43,877 nt of DNA from a bacterium. Lineage in GTDB: Bacteria; Hydrothermota; UBA3073; JACQXS01; JAGMCI01. Location: NCBI GenBank assembly GCA_030018315.1, contig JASEGA010000017.1, forward strand, positions 1 to 43,877, written 5' to 3'. Each line of letters opens with the position of its first letter. The stretch's first letter is position 1. Made by a program: the position numbers and the translations under genes. The notes under the pieces are model-generated. The model saw only the letters and a list, made by a program, of their open reading frames with translations. It was not told where the DNA came from and searched no databases. Of this stretch, positions 8,791 through 16,883 are shown piece after piece.

Positions 8791-9598
8791 GGGGATTGAA
8801 GAATCTATGCTTGAGGCAGAGACGCTCGTAGCCCATAGTTTGAGGTTAGATAGGACTTCTATCTATCTAAATTATGATAAACCTCTATCAGATTACAAGC
8901 TTAAAATTATATCCAGAATTATAAGGAGAAGACTTAATCGTGAGCCTCTGCAATACTTAACTAAAAGTGTAAATTTTTTTGGTCTCAATTTCATAGTTGA
9001 ACCGCCTGTTTTTATTCCGAGACCAGAGACTGAAGTTTTAGTCCAAACTCTTATAGAACTTGGTATGGGTTTGATTAATCAAACCCATACCATTGGGGAG
9101 ACTGTAATTTTTGATGTAGGAACAGGGTGTGGAGCAATTGGGATAGCGAGCCTTAAGTTTTTGCCCCATGCAATAGTTTACGCATCTGATGTAATTGACC
9201 TTAAGCTTGCTAAAAAAAATGCAGAAAGAATTGGAGTAAGTGATAGAATAAATTTTTTAGTAGGCGACTTACTTACCCCATTTAAAAGTAAAAGAGCAGA
9301 TTTTATAGTCTCAAATCCGCCGTATATACCTACTCAACTCATACCCACACTTCAGCCTGAGATAAGATTTTTTGAGTCCCGCACTTCAATAGATGGAGGT
9401 AAAGATGGTTTGGCTTTTATCTCTAAACTGATAAAAACTGCACCCTTATATCTTAAGCCGTCCGGAGTGTTACTGGTAGAAATTTCTCCTCAACAAAAAG
9501 AAAAAGTAAAATATGAAGCAGTAAAGTATTTTAAAGAAGTTAATTTTATCAACGATTTCTTTGATAGGACTCGTATCCTTTTAGCAAAATGCGCATAG
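8729..9598 (+). CDS. prmC: Release-factor glutamine methyltransferase PrmC (HemK)
   Basis: PrmC N5-methylates the Gln of the GGQ motif in RF1/RF2 using SAM. The SAM-binding motif is DVGTGCGAIGIA and the catalytic motif is NPPY (SNPPYIP); an all-helical N-terminal substrate domain precedes them. The reading frame overlaps prfA by 62 bp; an internal ATG at 8741 (MQIAEIITHTAQSL) fits family starts equally well, and neither has a strong ribosome site. Between the N-terminal domain and the SAM motif lies an extra segment GMGLINQTHTIG, encoded by a 32-bp perfect palindrome at 9061-9092 that appears to be an inserted repeat (see its own entry). The gene overlaps nadK by 10 bp. Confidence 0.95.
   Translation: MSLKMQIAEIITHTAQSLKNKGIEESMLEAETLVAHSLRLDRTSIYLNYDKPLSDYKLKIISRIIRRRLNREPLQYLTKSVNFFGLNFIVEPPVFIPRPETEVLVQTLIELGMGLINQTHTIGETVIFDVGTGCGAIGIASLKFLPHAIVYASDVIDLKLAKKNAERIGVSDRINFLVGDLLTPFKSKRADFIVSNPPYIPTQLIPTLQPEIRFFESRTSIDGGKDGLAFISKLIKTAPLYLKPSGVLLVEISPQQKEKVKYEAVKYFKEVNFINDFFDRTRILLAKCA
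9061..9092. repeat. 32-bp perfect palindrome inserted in frame in prmC
   Basis: The two 16-base arms are exact reverse complements with core GGGTTTGATTAATCAAACCC. The same 20-bp core recurs in the Sua5 gene at 24247-24274. It is read as GLINQT in both proteins. The other two frames of the core contain TGA or TAA, so only this frame can be tolerated in a gene. Confidence 0.9.
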
Positions 9599-10431
9599 GA
9601 ATAATTGCAAACCCTGAAAAAGCTCTCATCTCATCTGTTATCCCAGAGCTTATACAATGGTTGCAGGAAAATAAGCAACAGGTGTTTATATCAGATGAAA
9701 ACAAGGCTCTTGTTAGTGATAAAAAAATCATAGTAAAACTTAAGGACATTACAAAAACTTCAGATGTTATCCTTGCTATAGGAGGAGATGGCACCCTATT
9801 AAAAGCAGCCCGAATTGTCGGTAACTCAGGAATCCCAATTCTTGGAATTAATCTTGGTGGACTCGGCTTTCTTACAGAGGTGGCACTTGATAACTTATAT
9901 CCTGCTCTCACTCGGTTAATAAGGGCAGATTATGAAATTGAATTGAGAATGGTATTAGAGGCTAATGTTAAACAACGTCCCCTCTATGCATTAAATGACG
10001 CTGTTATTATGCAGACAGGAGTGGGGAGGATGCTTCAATTTACAGTTTATATAGATGATAAGTATGTATCAGAATTTTCATCTGATGGTATAATAATTTC
10101 AACACCAACTGGCTCTACTGCATATTCACTTGCTGCTTTCGGTCCTATACTTCACCCAAAACTTGAATCTATAGTGGTTAACTTGATATGTCCTCATACA
10201 CTTGGGGCAAGACCAATAGTGGTATCAGATGATTCTACTGTAAAGATAGAATGTAAGAGTAAAAAATCAGCCCTTGTAATAGATGGGCAAGAAAGAGTGT
10301 TACTAAATCAAGGTGAAAAAGTACTTATCCGAAAAGCAGATTATAAGATAAAACTGATAAAATCAAGTGCGCGTGATTTTTACGAAATCCTTCGTACTAA
10401 ATTAAAATGGGGTGGCGGTAAAGAAAGGTAA
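9589..10431 (+). CDS. nadK: NAD kinase
   Basis: NadK phosphorylates NAD to NADP in the cytoplasm. The 280-aa protein has the diagnostic GGDGT motif (residues 65-69, LAIGGDGTLLKAAR), the ALNDAVI segment (the usual NE/ND motif) and TPTGSTAYSLAAFGPILHP, as in bacterial NAD kinases. It starts inside the last codons of prmC (10-bp overlap, no Shine-Dalgarno), so it is the third gene of the prfA operon and is probably translated by coupling. Confidence 0.97.
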   Translation: MRIGIIANPEKALISSVIPELIQWLQENKQQVFISDENKALVSDKKIIVKLKDITKTSDVILAIGGDGTLLKAARIVGNSGIPILGINLGGLGFLTEVALDNLYPALTRLIRADYEIELRMVLEANVKQRPLYALNDAVIMQTGVGRMLQFTVYIDDKYVSEFSSDGIIISTPTGSTAYSLAAFGPILHPKLESIVVNLICPHTLGARPIVVSDDSTVKIECKSKKSALVIDGQERVLLNQGEKVLIRKADYKIKLIKSSARDFYEILRTKLKWGGGKER

Positions 10432-10500
10432 AAGATGGGACAAAAAAGAGGGCGTCCCTATCAGTTCTCTAAATGAGTACAATTGGTGTCAAGTACAATT

Positions 10501-10523
10501 GGTGTCAGGTCTGAATAAAAATA
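10501..10523 (+). repeat. GGTGTCAGGTCTGA repeat, copy A
   Basis: These 23 bases are identical to the reverse complement of 21963-21985. Repeats of this kind are often the ends of small transposon-derived or REP-type elements; no transposase is seen next to it. Confidence 0.7.
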
Positions 10524-10621
10524 ACTTGCAAAATAATGGATAAAAATAAGTCCCAAATCCAAATACTGCCAATACCCAAGTAAATTCCAAACTCCAAATC
10601 CCAATCCCAGATATGGAAAAA

Positions 10622-10652
10622 GCGAGATTCTTCGCTATCGCTCAGAATGACA
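10622..10652 (-). repeat. Dispersed repeat of the TGTCATTCTGAGCG family
   Basis: On the minus strand it reads TGTCATTCTGAGCGATAGCG followed by AAGAATCTCGC. A close copy is on the plus strand at 20009-20034 and a diverged one on the minus strand at about 16930-16958. Confidence 0.7.
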
Positions 10653-10738
10653 CTTTCAAGGTTTGGAGTGACATTTATAAACACCTTACGTGTCTATTCG
10701 TGTTTTCTTTTGTCTGTGTCAGTCTGTGTTCCTCATCT

Positions 10739-11734
10739 CTATTCTCTGACCTCTATAACTATTGGCATACCTCCTCTTTCCTTTCCCCCTTTGCAGACCT
10801 TTATTCTTGAACATATTGAATCACTGTATTCTCTATCCTTCTTATAATAGATATAGATGTAAAAACGAGAGCGTTTTTTAGGCATTCCCATCTTCTTATA
10901 ACAATAGTGTTTCCTAACCTTCTCTAATTTCCATATCAAGTTCAATGGCTCCATCTTAGAAGCTAATCCACCTCTCCTTAACACGCCAATCTTCATCCCA
11001 CAAGACTTGAACCTTTTCTCCAATTGCTCAGCTAATTGCTCAGGTGATATGTGAAAGAAGTCGCCTGTTATTATATCAAGTATCCCTATCCCTACCTGGT
11101 TCTTCGTTAACAGCTGCCTATTGATAGTTCTTGGTGGAATAATTTCTATCTGCTTTTCCATAGGGCGATAACAGTTTGGACATACCACTTTGGGAGAAGC
11201 TAACTTCCCTTTAGAGATAACTAATTTGCTCCAGTTAAGTGAAGACCCTATCGCAAGACCATTTAGACTCATAAAATAATGATAGCCAGACCATGGCTTC
11301 CTGTCCTTCCTGATTACAAGTGGTTCCCATATCGGATATATTAGCTCACTCTTATATTTGGATGCTATTTTGGCAAGTACTCTCATCCGGTCCCATGTTG
11401 CTTTTTCCTTCTCCGTGTGAGGAGTATAACGGCGCATCAAACTTGATGCAAATATACCACTCTTCACTTTACCATTCTTATCTATATATTTGCGTCTCGA
11501 TAATAGAACACCAATAGCACCTTCTTTTGGTCTGAACCCAATACTTTTTTCAGCTATATCGCCTGTCATCTTCAACTTACCCCACATAGTTCCAAAAGCA
11601 CCAACCTCATCAGGTATATATCCACTTGGGTTAATTAATCTACCAGGTGTACGCTGCAAGTCCCTTATCCCCAGGTCCGCCAGTTTAGATTTCGTCTTCT
11701 TATCTAGCTTACTTTTCTTTTTATCACCCATCAT
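10739..11734 (-). CDS. Unrecognised 331-aa cytoplasmic protein
   Basis: I do not recognise the family. The protein is basic and begins with a Lys-rich segment (GDKKKSKLDKKTKSKLADLG). Conserved-looking blocks are GYIPDEVGAFGTMWGKLK and WDRMRVLAKIASKYKSELIYP. A single CxxC (VVCPNCYRPM) lies mid-protein, too few cysteines for a full zinc ribbon. No signal peptide or membrane helix is seen. The start is supported by a ribosome site (AGGAG) and an upstream promoter (11798-11825). The C-terminal approximately 50 residues, rich in Tyr, Arg and Lys, run into the repeat-filled region and may not be original. It is flanked by repeats and stands alone, which suggests an accessory gene. Confidence 0.65.
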   Translation of the reverse strand: MMGDKKKSKLDKKTKSKLADLGIRDLQRTPGRLINPSGYIPDEVGAFGTMWGKLKMTGDIAEKSIGFRPKEGAIGVLLSRRKYIDKNGKVKSGIFASSLMRRYTPHTEKEKATWDRMRVLAKIASKYKSELIYPIWEPLVIRKDRKPWSGYHYFMSLNGLAIGSSLNWSKLVISKGKLASPKVVCPNCYRPMEKQIEIIPPRTINRQLLTKNQVGIGILDIITGDFFHISPEQLAEQLEKRFKSCGMKIGVLRRGGLASKMEPLNLIWKLEKVRKHYCYKKMGMPKKRSRFYIYIYYKKDREYSDSICSRIKVCKGGKERGGMPIVIEVRE

Positions 11735-11797
11735 AGCTCCTATATACTTTTAGGCAGGTGCGGGACACTCCATAATTATCAAGTTTTGAACTCTTAT

Positions 11798-11825
11798 ATT
11801 ATACACCATATATTTGTTTTGCCAA
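11798..11825 (-). promoter_or_regulatory. Predicted promoter of the 331-aa protein gene
   Basis: On the minus strand the sequence is TTGGCA, 16 bp, TATAAT, about 64 bp before the ATG at 11734. Unlike its divergent neighbour, this gene keeps a normal leader with a Shine-Dalgarno. Confidence 0.6.
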
Positions 11826-11882
11826 GTAAAAATGAAAAAATATATAAATTGGAATTTCTCACAAAACAAAAACAATTTTTGG

Positions 11883-11910
11883 TTGACATAGTTTAATATA
11901 GTTTTATAAT
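11883..11910 (+). promoter_or_regulatory. Consensus promoter abutting the lamin-tail protein gene
   Basis: TTGACA (11883-11888), a 16-bp spacer and TATAAT (11905-11910) are present. The ATG at 11923 begins 12 bases after the -10, so the leader would be about five nt, too short for a ribosome site. Confidence 0.7.
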
Positions 11911-11922
11911 AAAATATAGTTT

Positions 11923-13776
11923 ATGTCTATATTCTCTTTGCTACAGTTTATCTTTATAGCAGACGGCAGTTTTTCTATTTTACCAATGGCAGCATCTGAT
12001 AGCACTCCTTTTATTGTAAGAGTAGAAGCTTCTGGACTAATCCCTGATAGTATCTATAGATTTACAGTTTATGCGTATGGTGGGGAGCCGCGAGTCATTT
12101 CTGAGAGATGGACAACTGGGAAGTGGAAAGGTGGTTATGCATACACTGATTTTTCATCCGATAACTCAGGTAACTGGAATAGCTGGGTTCCTTTGAGGGT
12201 TATTGAGGAACCGGAAGAAGGATATAATTATTATATAAAATTTAAAGTTAAAAAAGGGAGTGATGATGTTTTTGAATCCAGTGTCCACTTTTCAGATGGA
12301 TTTCAAATTCTTGATATGTTCTCTCAGGGTGGCTGGCTTACTGGCACTGTTTATTTAGACTCTAATTTTACTACACCTGGTGAAGCTGTAGTGGTTATGG
12401 CAAAGGATTCGCAAGGCTATATCATTGGAGCTTATGTCACTGAGAATAACACAATTGATGAAGGAAACCTCCCCATCCCTGGTCGTTTTTGTATGGCAAC
12501 ACCTGCTATATTTATTGAAGAGATAGAATTTGAGGATATAAGTGGTAATCCAGTTATTGGATGGGTTGGCACTCATCCTCCGTGGTATGTTTTGCCTGGG
12601 GATACGACATGGGTTGACCCATTTTCTATTTCTATTCAGAATATATCGTTTATACCGGAAACTCCAAATGTAGGTGATAGTGTTGTAATTTCTGTTCTAC
12701 TCTACAATCCTCGAGAAGCGATACAAAATATTGAAATAAAAGTCACTTATGAAAAGGGGGAAGATAGTGGTGAAATAGGGAGTATTGGATTAGATAGTAT
12801 ACCAGGGCATAGTCATTCAGCTAATGAAATATTATGGAAAGATTTAATTGAAGGCAATTATAAGATTAGGGTGCAAGTGACAGCGGCCAGCTTTAGTGTC
12901 CAGACATTTAAGTGGCTCAAAGTTGGGTTAGGTAATATTGTCTTAAATGAGGTTATGTATAACCCTATAAATTCAGGTGAATGGGTTGAACTTATAAATA
13001 GAGGCACTAATACAGTGAATATCAAAAACTGGTCAATTGAAGATAATACTACTAAAAGTCTAATTACATCGGATGACTGTTTCGTTGAGAGTGGTGGCTT
13101 TGTAGTAATTGCAGAGTCTACGGGCTCTGTTTTACATTCAATTTATGGCTCTTTTCCATCTCCTGTTTTTGAGCTTGGCAGTAAATTTCCGAATTTAAAA
13201 AATGAAGGTGATACCATAATGCTAAGAGATAGTAATAATACAATCCAAGACCTATTGGGATACAAAGATGATTGGGGGAGTGAAGCAAAAGGCGTAACAC
13301 TTGAACGAATCAATCCAAATCTTGCTACAAATAATCCTGACAACTGGGGCTCCTGTGTTATAGCTACTGGGGGAACACCGGGTAAAGTTAATTCTATATA
13401 TGTTGAGTACCTGTTAGAGAAAGCTACCCTTTATGTACATCCAAAAATTTTCTCACCCGAAAATCCTGATTCAAATGTAGCGTTCATTTCTTACACTCTA
13501 CCTTTTACTAAAGCAAAGGTTAGGCTTTATATATATGACAGATGTGGTAGATGTGTCCGTAAACTTGTTGACGGTGAGCCATCAGGAGTGCAATCAAGGT
13601 GGACGTGGGAAAAAGGGGAGGCGACTTGGAGTCATATATGGAATGGAAAAGGTGATGACGGTAATCGTTTACCGATGGGTATTTATATAGTTTATTTAGA
13701 GGCAAAAGACCAATACTCTGATAAACTTGTGAATGAGAAGACAACTGTAGTGATTGCAAAACGATTATCAAGATAA
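11923..13776 (+). CDS. Secreted lamin-tail-domain (LTD) protein with FlgD-like C-terminal Ig domain
   Basis: The 617-aa protein has, in order, a weak hydrophobic N-terminus, a beta-rich region, a CARDB-like Ig domain (about residues 235-335, FIPETPNVGDSVVISVLLYN), and a lamin-tail domain (about 343-490, IVLNEVMYNPINSGEWVELINR...GDTIMLRDSNN). The C-terminal Ig domain is of the FlgD type (LYIYDRCGRCVRKLVDG ... WNGKGDDGNRLPMGIYIVYLEA). LTD plus FlgD-Ig architecture is typical of large exported surface proteins in these lineages. The signal peptide is atypical (few positive charges before the hydrophobic stretch), but the start is fixed by the promoter lying immediately upstream. Function is unknown beyond a likely cell-surface or secreted location. 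Confidence 0.85.
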   Translation: MSIFSLLQFIFIADGSFSILPMAASDSTPFIVRVEASGLIPDSIYRFTVYAYGGEPRVISERWTTGKWKGGYAYTDFSSDNSGNWNSWVPLRVIEEPEEGYNYYIKFKVKKGSDDVFESSVHFSDGFQILDMFSQGGWLTGTVYLDSNFTTPGEAVVVMAKDSQGYIIGAYVTENNTIDEGNLPIPGRFCMATPAIFIEEIEFEDISGNPVIGWVGTHPPWYVLPGDTTWVDPFSISIQNISFIPETPNVGDSVVISVLLYNPREAIQNIEIKVTYEKGEDSGEIGSIGLDSIPGHSHSANEILWKDLIEGNYKIRVQVTAASFSVQTFKWLKVGLGNIVLNEVMYNPINSGEWVELINRGTNTVNIKNWSIEDNTTKSLITSDDCFVESGGFVVIAESTGSVLHSIYGSFPSPVFELGSKFPNLKNEGDTIMLRDSNNTIQDLLGYKDDWGSEAKGVTLERINPNLATNNPDNWGSCVIATGGTPGKVNSIYVEYLLEKATLYVHPKIFSPENPDSNVAFISYTLPFTKAKVRLYIYDRCGRCVRKLVDGEPSGVQSRWTWEKGEATWSHIWNGKGDDGNRLPMGIYIVYLEAKDQYSDKLVNEKTTVVIAKRLSR

Positions 13777-13874
13777 AGAATTAACCGCAGATAGATGCAG
13801 ATTAAAACGAGTTATATAAAATTTGGCAACAAAAACAGAAGGGGGATGATGAAATACCCAAGATTTATATCGGG

Positions 13875-14661
13875 ATGACGAGTATATTCTTTGGTCTGCT
13901 CGTTGTGTCATCTACAAGAGCAGATACTACTTATGTAAGTGGTATCATTGACACAAATACAGTCTGGGCACCAGCTGGAAATCCGTATATTGTGACAGGA
14001 AATGTGCTTGTTGATAGTGCCGTAACTTTGGATATTGAACCGGGGTAGAGGTAAGACTTGACAGTGCAAAGTATATAATGATAAAGGGAAATTTATACGC
14101 GATTGGGACAGCAATGGATTCAATCATAATATCAGCACGAGATACTACACAAAGGTGGAGCAGGCTATGGTTTAAGCCATCATCAAGATGTAGTTTGAAA
14201 TATTGCAGAATTGAATATGCAGGTAATTCAGCTATTTATGATAGCATTGCTTTTTCCCTTTATATAGGCTATAACACAATCACTAACAACTATGCTCTTT
14301 ATGGTAGTGGCATCCGTAGTTATGGCTCACCTACAATTAAGTATAACACTATAACTGATACCATTGCTTCTGCTATATACATATCTTCAGATAGTGCTCT
14401 GATTGACAGTAATAACTTGTATGCCACTGGGTATGCGGTCTATAATTATAGTGAAATAGATATAGATGCCAGATATAATTACTGGGGACAGTAAGCAGTG
14501 ATACTATTGATATGAAAATCTGGGACTATTATGATGATTTTACCAAAGGGATAGTACATTACGAACCTTTCTTAACCGAGCCAGTGCAAGGAGTGGAAGA
14601 AAAAGCAAAATGCAAAGTTCAAACTTCAAAGTCAAAGGCTATAAGCCAGTCAAGGTTGTAA
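13875..14661 (+). pseudogene. Broken NosD/right-handed beta-helix surface protein
   Basis: Three pieces in different frames reconstruct one protein. The first (from ATG 13875) is a signal peptide and start (MTSIFFGLLVVSSTRADTTY ... LDIEPG), ended by a TAG at 14046. One missing base in the CCGGGG run near 14040 restores EPGVEVRLDSAKYIMIKG, which continues as the second piece to 14494 with parallel beta-helix repeats (NTITNNYALYGSGI, NTITDTIASAIYI, ARYNYWG). A second shift near 14490-14497 would restore SDTIDMKIWDYYDDF and a tail ending at 14661. An alternative start with its own ribosome site (GGGGGATGATG, 13841-13851) is in yet another frame, so the 5' end may also be damaged. The intact protein would have been exported. 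Confidence 0.75.
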
Positions 14662-14702
14662 AATTGAGGTAATAGTGAAGCAAGTAGAGAAAGGTGAAGC
14701 CC

Positions 14703-15380
14703 ATGAAATTTAAGGGATTACAAAAATTGTCTGTAATTGAGTATCCGGGCAAACTTTGTGCAATTGTATTTACTGGAGGCTGCAACTTCAGGTGTCATTA
14801 TTGCCATAATCCAGAGCTCGTTGTTGGGTATGAGAAGCTTCCTGATATAGATGAAGAGAATATTATTACCTTTATGCAAAAAAGGAAAAGATTCCTCGAC
14901 GGCTTATGTATCACGGGAGGTGAGCCTACTCTCCACCAAGAACTTCTTCAATTTATTGAGAAGATTAAAAAACTTGATTTCCTGGTAAAACTGGATACAA
15001 ATGGGACAAATCCAGAGCTCATATCTCATGTTATAGAAAATAGGTTTGTAGATTATATAGCGATGGATATAAAAGGAACACCCGAGCGTTATAAGGAGAT
15101 AGCAGATGTAAATATAGATATTTCAAAAATTAAAGCTAGTGTCCAACTTATAATGCATAGTAATATAGATTACGAGTTCAGAACAACTGTATTTCCTGAG
15201 TTCTTTGGTAAAGAGGACGCAAAACAAATTGGTGAATGGGTAAAAGGTGCAAAGCGGTATGTCTTACAACAGCCAAGAGTAGTGAAGATGCTTAATGGAA
15301 CTCTTAAGGATGCAAAACTTTATAGTGATTTAGAATTGAGTCAATTTACACAATTTCTACCAAACTGTGTAATCAGATAA
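14703..15380 (+). CDS. Radical SAM protein, anaerobic ribonucleotide reductase activase-like (NrdG family)
   Basis: The 225-aa protein carries the radical SAM motif CNFRCHYC, a following CITGGEPTLH and the substrate segment LDTNGTNPELI. Length and sequence match the long form annotated as anaerobic NTP reductase activating protein (YIEYPGKL-like start, here SVIEYPGKLCAIVF). Members of this family generate a glycyl radical on a partner enzyme. No NrdD or other glycyl-radical enzyme is in the window, so the partner is unknown. I prefer the ATG at 14703 over the GTG at 14694 because AAAGGTGA stands seven bases upstream of it. Confidence 0.9.
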   Translation: MKFKGLQKLSVIEYPGKLCAIVFTGGCNFRCHYCHNPELVVGYEKLPDIDEENIITFMQKRKRFLDGLCITGGEPTLHQELLQFIEKIKKLDFLVKLDTNGTNPELISHVIENRFVDYIAMDIKGTPERYKEIADVNIDISKIKASVQLIMHSNIDYEFRTTVFPEFFGKEDAKQIGEWVKGAKRYVLQQPRVVKMLNGTLKDAKLYSDLELSQFTQFLPNCVIR

Positions 15381-15528
15381 TTATGATTACACAGATTTAT
15401 TTTAGATTACACAGATTAAAATGTAGGGGCGGGGTAACCCCTCCCCTATCCATCGGTGTAATCTGGTTTTATCCACAGGATGCTGTGCATAATCTGTATA
15501 ATCAGGTATAACTAAGATAGGAGGTAAC
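15381..15528. repeat. Nested dispersed repeats between the radical SAM gene and trpB2
   Basis: The spacer consists of TTACACAGATT-type words (15386-15420 and about 15453-15505, in inverted orientation) around a GTAGGGG palindrome at 15423-15449. That palindrome matches 25 of 27 bases of the one inside dprA (20215-20241). The inner and outer inverted repeats could fold into one long hairpin. No terminator T-run is seen. Confidence 0.65.
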
Positions 15529-16827
15529 ATGAAAAAGTTGAGGCAAGTAAGCTTTGGTTTAAAAGATATGCCACACCAGTGGTATAACATAATTCCAGAT
15601 TTACCTGCACCATTGCCACCACCAAAAGACCCGGATGACGGTAGACAAAGGGTAGCAAAACTACCTGACTTGATGATAGGTGAATGTTTGAAACAGGAGT
15701 TATCACAGGAGAGGTGGGTAGATATACCCAATGGGATTATTGAGTTATATGCACAAGCTGGTAGACCACGGCCCTTGTTTAGGGCTTTAAATTTAGAAAA
15801 GAAGCTGGAAACTCCAGCGAGATTATATTATAAAGGTGAATTCTTTTCACCAACTGGCAGTCATAAAGTGAATACTGCTCTAGCTCAGTGTTGGTATGCT
15901 AAAAAGCAGGGCTTTGAGCGAGTGACGACTGAGACAGGTGCCGGTCAGTGGGGAACTGCTCTTGCTTATGCAGCAGCGCTTATAGGGCTAAAATGCACAA
16001 TATTTTGGGTTCGCAGTGTGTATAACTGGAAACAAGACCGCCGAAACTTTATGGAACTATTGGGAGCAGAAGTTAACCCTTCTCCATCACCTAAGACAGA
16101 ATGCGGTAGAGTACTGTATGGTAAGAATCCCAATCATCCTGGCTCGTTAGGAATTGCAATTTCAGAAGGGTTGGAAGATTCACAAAAGGACCCGAAAGCA
16201 GTGTATTGTCTTGGCTCTGTTCTTAATCATGTACTTTTGCACCAAACAATAATTGGACTTGAGACACAAAAACAGTTTGAGGTATTTGATGATTATCCTG
16301 ATGTTGTAATCTCATGTCTAGGTGGTGGGTCAAATTTTGGTGGCTTTGCAATTCCATTTATTGGCGATGTGCTTAAGAAAGGCAAAAAGATAAAGTTTAT
16401 TGCTGCACAATCAGAAGTAGCTCCTAATCTTCAAGGTGAATATAGATTTGACTTTGCAGATTACGCTGAAATTACTCCCCTCCTTAAGATGTATACACTT
16501 GGTCATAAAGTAGAGATGAAACCTATAAAGGGAGATGGGCTCAGGTACCATGGCTGTTCACCTATAATTAGTTTACTTAGAAATTTAGGTTATATAGATA
16601 CAATAGCTTACCCATCCGATGAGCGCTATGTATTTGAATGTGCAAGAACTTTTATTGAGACAGAAGGGTGGCTACCTGCACCTGAATCTGCATATTCAAT
16701 TGCCTGCGCTATAGATGAAGCAATCAAATGTAGAGAATCGGGTGAGAAGAAGGTAATTGCTTTTAATGTATCAGGACACGGATTTTTGGATATATTTGGG
16801 TATAGAGAGGTGCTTGGGCTACAGTAA
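15529..16827 (+). CDS. TrpB2-type tryptophan synthase beta-like PLP enzyme
   Basis: The 432-aa protein has the TrpB2 N-terminus (MPHQWYNIIPDLPAPLPPPKDP), the PLP lysine in SPTGSHKVNTALAQ (K113) and the phosphate-binding glycine loop CLGGGSNFGG. The family condenses serine with indole to give tryptophan. TrpB2 is usually independent of TrpA, and no trpA or other trp gene is adjacent, so the role could be indole salvage; iorAB downstream makes indole-ring metabolism a plausible theme, but that is inference. The start is supported by an AGGAGG ribosome site. Confidence 0.95.
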   Translation: MKKLRQVSFGLKDMPHQWYNIIPDLPAPLPPPKDPDDGRQRVAKLPDLMIGECLKQELSQERWVDIPNGIIELYAQAGRPRPLFRALNLEKKLETPARLYYKGEFFSPTGSHKVNTALAQCWYAKKQGFERVTTETGAGQWGTALAYAAALIGLKCTIFWVRSVYNWKQDRRNFMELLGAEVNPSPSPKTECGRVLYGKNPNHPGSLGIAISEGLEDSQKDPKAVYCLGSVLNHVLLHQTIIGLETQKQFEVFDDYPDVVISCLGGGSNFGGFAIPFIGDVLKKGKKIKFIAAQSEVAPNLQGEYRFDFADYAEITPLLKMYTLGHKVEMKPIKGDGLRYHGCSPIISLLRNLGYIDTIAYPSDERYVFECARTFIETEGWLPAPESAYSIACAIDEAIKCRESGEKKVIAFNVSGHGFLDIFGYREVLGLQ

Positions 16828-16883
16828 ATTAGATGTAGTATCTTTAAGTGATGGCTACAATATCTGAGTAAAAAGGAGGGGAG

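Larger units (their letters stand above)
10432..10738. other. Gene-free stretch made of dispersed-repeat remnants
   Basis: I see no convincing gene here. It contains a GGGAC/GTCCC inverted repeat (10438-10459), two GGTGTCA motifs ending in GGTGTCAGGTCTGAATAAAA (10501-10520), an A/C-rich run of CCCAAATCC-like words, a copy of the AGATTCTTCGCT...CAGAATGACA family (10622-10652) and a TGTGT-rich element (10685-10735) of the ATCTGTGTT type. Related elements recur elsewhere in the window. Confidence 0.6.

Noticed and set aside
10613-10847. Two short plus-strand frames after nadK
   Set aside because: They translate dispersed repeats and the complement of the 331-aa gene and have no ribosome site.
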